Source of the DNA: Plazaster borealis
Lineage: Eukaryota > Echinodermata > Asteroidea > Forcipulatida > Labidiasteridae
Direction: 5' to 3'
Assembly: GCA_021014325.1 (NCBI GenBank)
Contig: CM037459.1
Coordinates: 558,001-622,000 of the forward strand
Length of the DNA: 64,000 nucleotides
The notes beneath the pieces were generated by a model. It was not told the DNA's origin. It saw only the letters and a list, made by a program, of their open reading frames with translations, and made no database searches. The translations under genes were made by a program, and so were the position numbers. This document shows positions 63,104 through 64,000 of the stretch, piece by piece; within the stretch, counting starts at the first letter, position 1, and each line of letters begins with the position of its first letter.

Positions 63104-64000
63104 AAACTTAAAGGAAGTTGGTTTCATTTAACGGGAAGACACGCCCCTGACAAACACCAGTAAAACACAAAACTGGAAAGATACCGTCCCTTTTTTTAAA
63201 GGAAGGCGTTAACGTTGGTTAGTAATGATTACGAAGTATATGTTTTAAGACCGTATGCCCCCTGTAACTCAATTTGAACAATCTGCAACGTCTGCGATTG
63301 GTCATGGTTGAGTGAGGGCGCTATTCATAAAAGATGGTCCTACTCGACAGTGAATGATGCAAACGGATACACTAAAGAGGGGTTTTACAGTGTTTTACCC
63401 TTGTACACAAATTATTTAGATTGGAACTAGAAATTTAGACAGAGTACGGACTTTATACGGACTACAGTGCTTTTTGCCAAACAGTATGGATCGTATCCGG
63501 TGTCATTTAGAATGAACATTTTCAATGTAAACAAATAAATTGCCATTGCCATAGTTTTCTCCCGAGCTAAGTTTCTGTGACGAATTCGCCTACAAGAATT
63601 ATTGGGGTAGCCCACACTACGACTACGACTGTTGCTAATGGTGTTGCTAAGGATATCCTATACTTTAACGCATGATAACGCAGCGATCCATTCGTAGCCG
63701 TAGCCGTATATTCGCCAATTCGGAAACGGCCTCAACAACCTTTATAAAAACCAGGAATTGCAGCTTGTAATTTTTACTTTAATACCTCAAGTTATGTTCA
63801 ATGGTTGGGACGAGAATGAGGGGAGTGCTTATTGGTGAAGGTCCATATAAGGGCAAAGAGTAAAGAGAGACAATGGTAGGACTACTTGGAGTTATAACCG
63901 AGACAGCTCTATTATGTTTTTGGGATCGTCATGGTAACTGCTGGTGACCTATTTTCAGCATTGAATGTGAGCCCGTATTGACTTAGAAAGAGATTGAGAC

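Larger units (their letters stand above)
62656..64000. other. Single-copy stretch, no gene seen
   Basis: Holds a CTCF-like motif at 62892-62905, a 13-bp duplication ATTCCCGGATGTT (63078-63103) and short TACGACTACGACTG / GTAGCCGTAGCCGTA repeats at 63617-63710. Open frames are under 65 codons. Confidence 0.5.

Overview
The window looks like intergenic or intronic DNA from an animal nuclear genome. It is AT-rich and has no long open reading frame with a recognisable domain. It carries small transposon remnants with terminal inverted repeats, one tRNA-derived SINE, many microsatellites, several tandem arrays, and an assembly gap of exactly 500 N. Several dispersed repeats resemble families I associate with echinoderm genomes, especially sea stars: the TTAA-flanked element starting AAGGCANNGNACACGTTTGG, the element starting GGGCCCAATTTCATAGAGC, and the Leu-tRNA-like SINE. 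That taxonomic call is from memory and was not searched.

Layout. 1-11 kb: single-copy AT-rich DNA with one TTAA MITE (950-1325), a second MITE type (7762-7955) and a dispersed repeat (about 7988-8120). 11.05-13.29 kb: a complex tandem array built from diverged units of about 57-75 bp, partly organised as 133-bp dimers. 13.4-13.9 kb: an inverted second copy of the 8-kb dispersed repeat, then a minus-strand SINE. 17.2-18.0 kb: two same-orientation copies of the TTAA MITE. 19.5-20.0 kb: a degenerate array of about 108-bp units. 26.67-34.15 kb: about 105 copies of a 71-bp satellite running into the N gap (34147-34646). 38.66-39.03 kb: a second TTAA MITE family, followed by a perfect 90-bp palindrome (39319-39408). 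42.35-45.2 kb: a CpG-rich stretch with promoter-like motifs and two weak candidate first coding exons, the only part that resembles the 5' end of genes. 46.07-46.67 kb: compound CAA/CAACGA/CAACGG/CAG microsatellite. 47.45-47.94 kb: about five 100-bp units alternating as dimers. 51.47-51.96 kb: a 42-bp minisatellite. 52.4-52.8 kb: a fourth TTAA MITE. 54.55-62.65 kb: about 147 copies of a 55-bp satellite. The rest is unremarkable single-copy sequence.

I see no operon or pathway here. The value of the window lies in its repeat biology: higher-order structure in two large satellites that share a decamer, MITE families that share an internal module but differ in ends or central hairpin, an exact palindrome, several CTCF-like 14-mers, and a compact promoter-like region. 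Most open frames are by-products of tandem repeats and I do not annotate them as genes.
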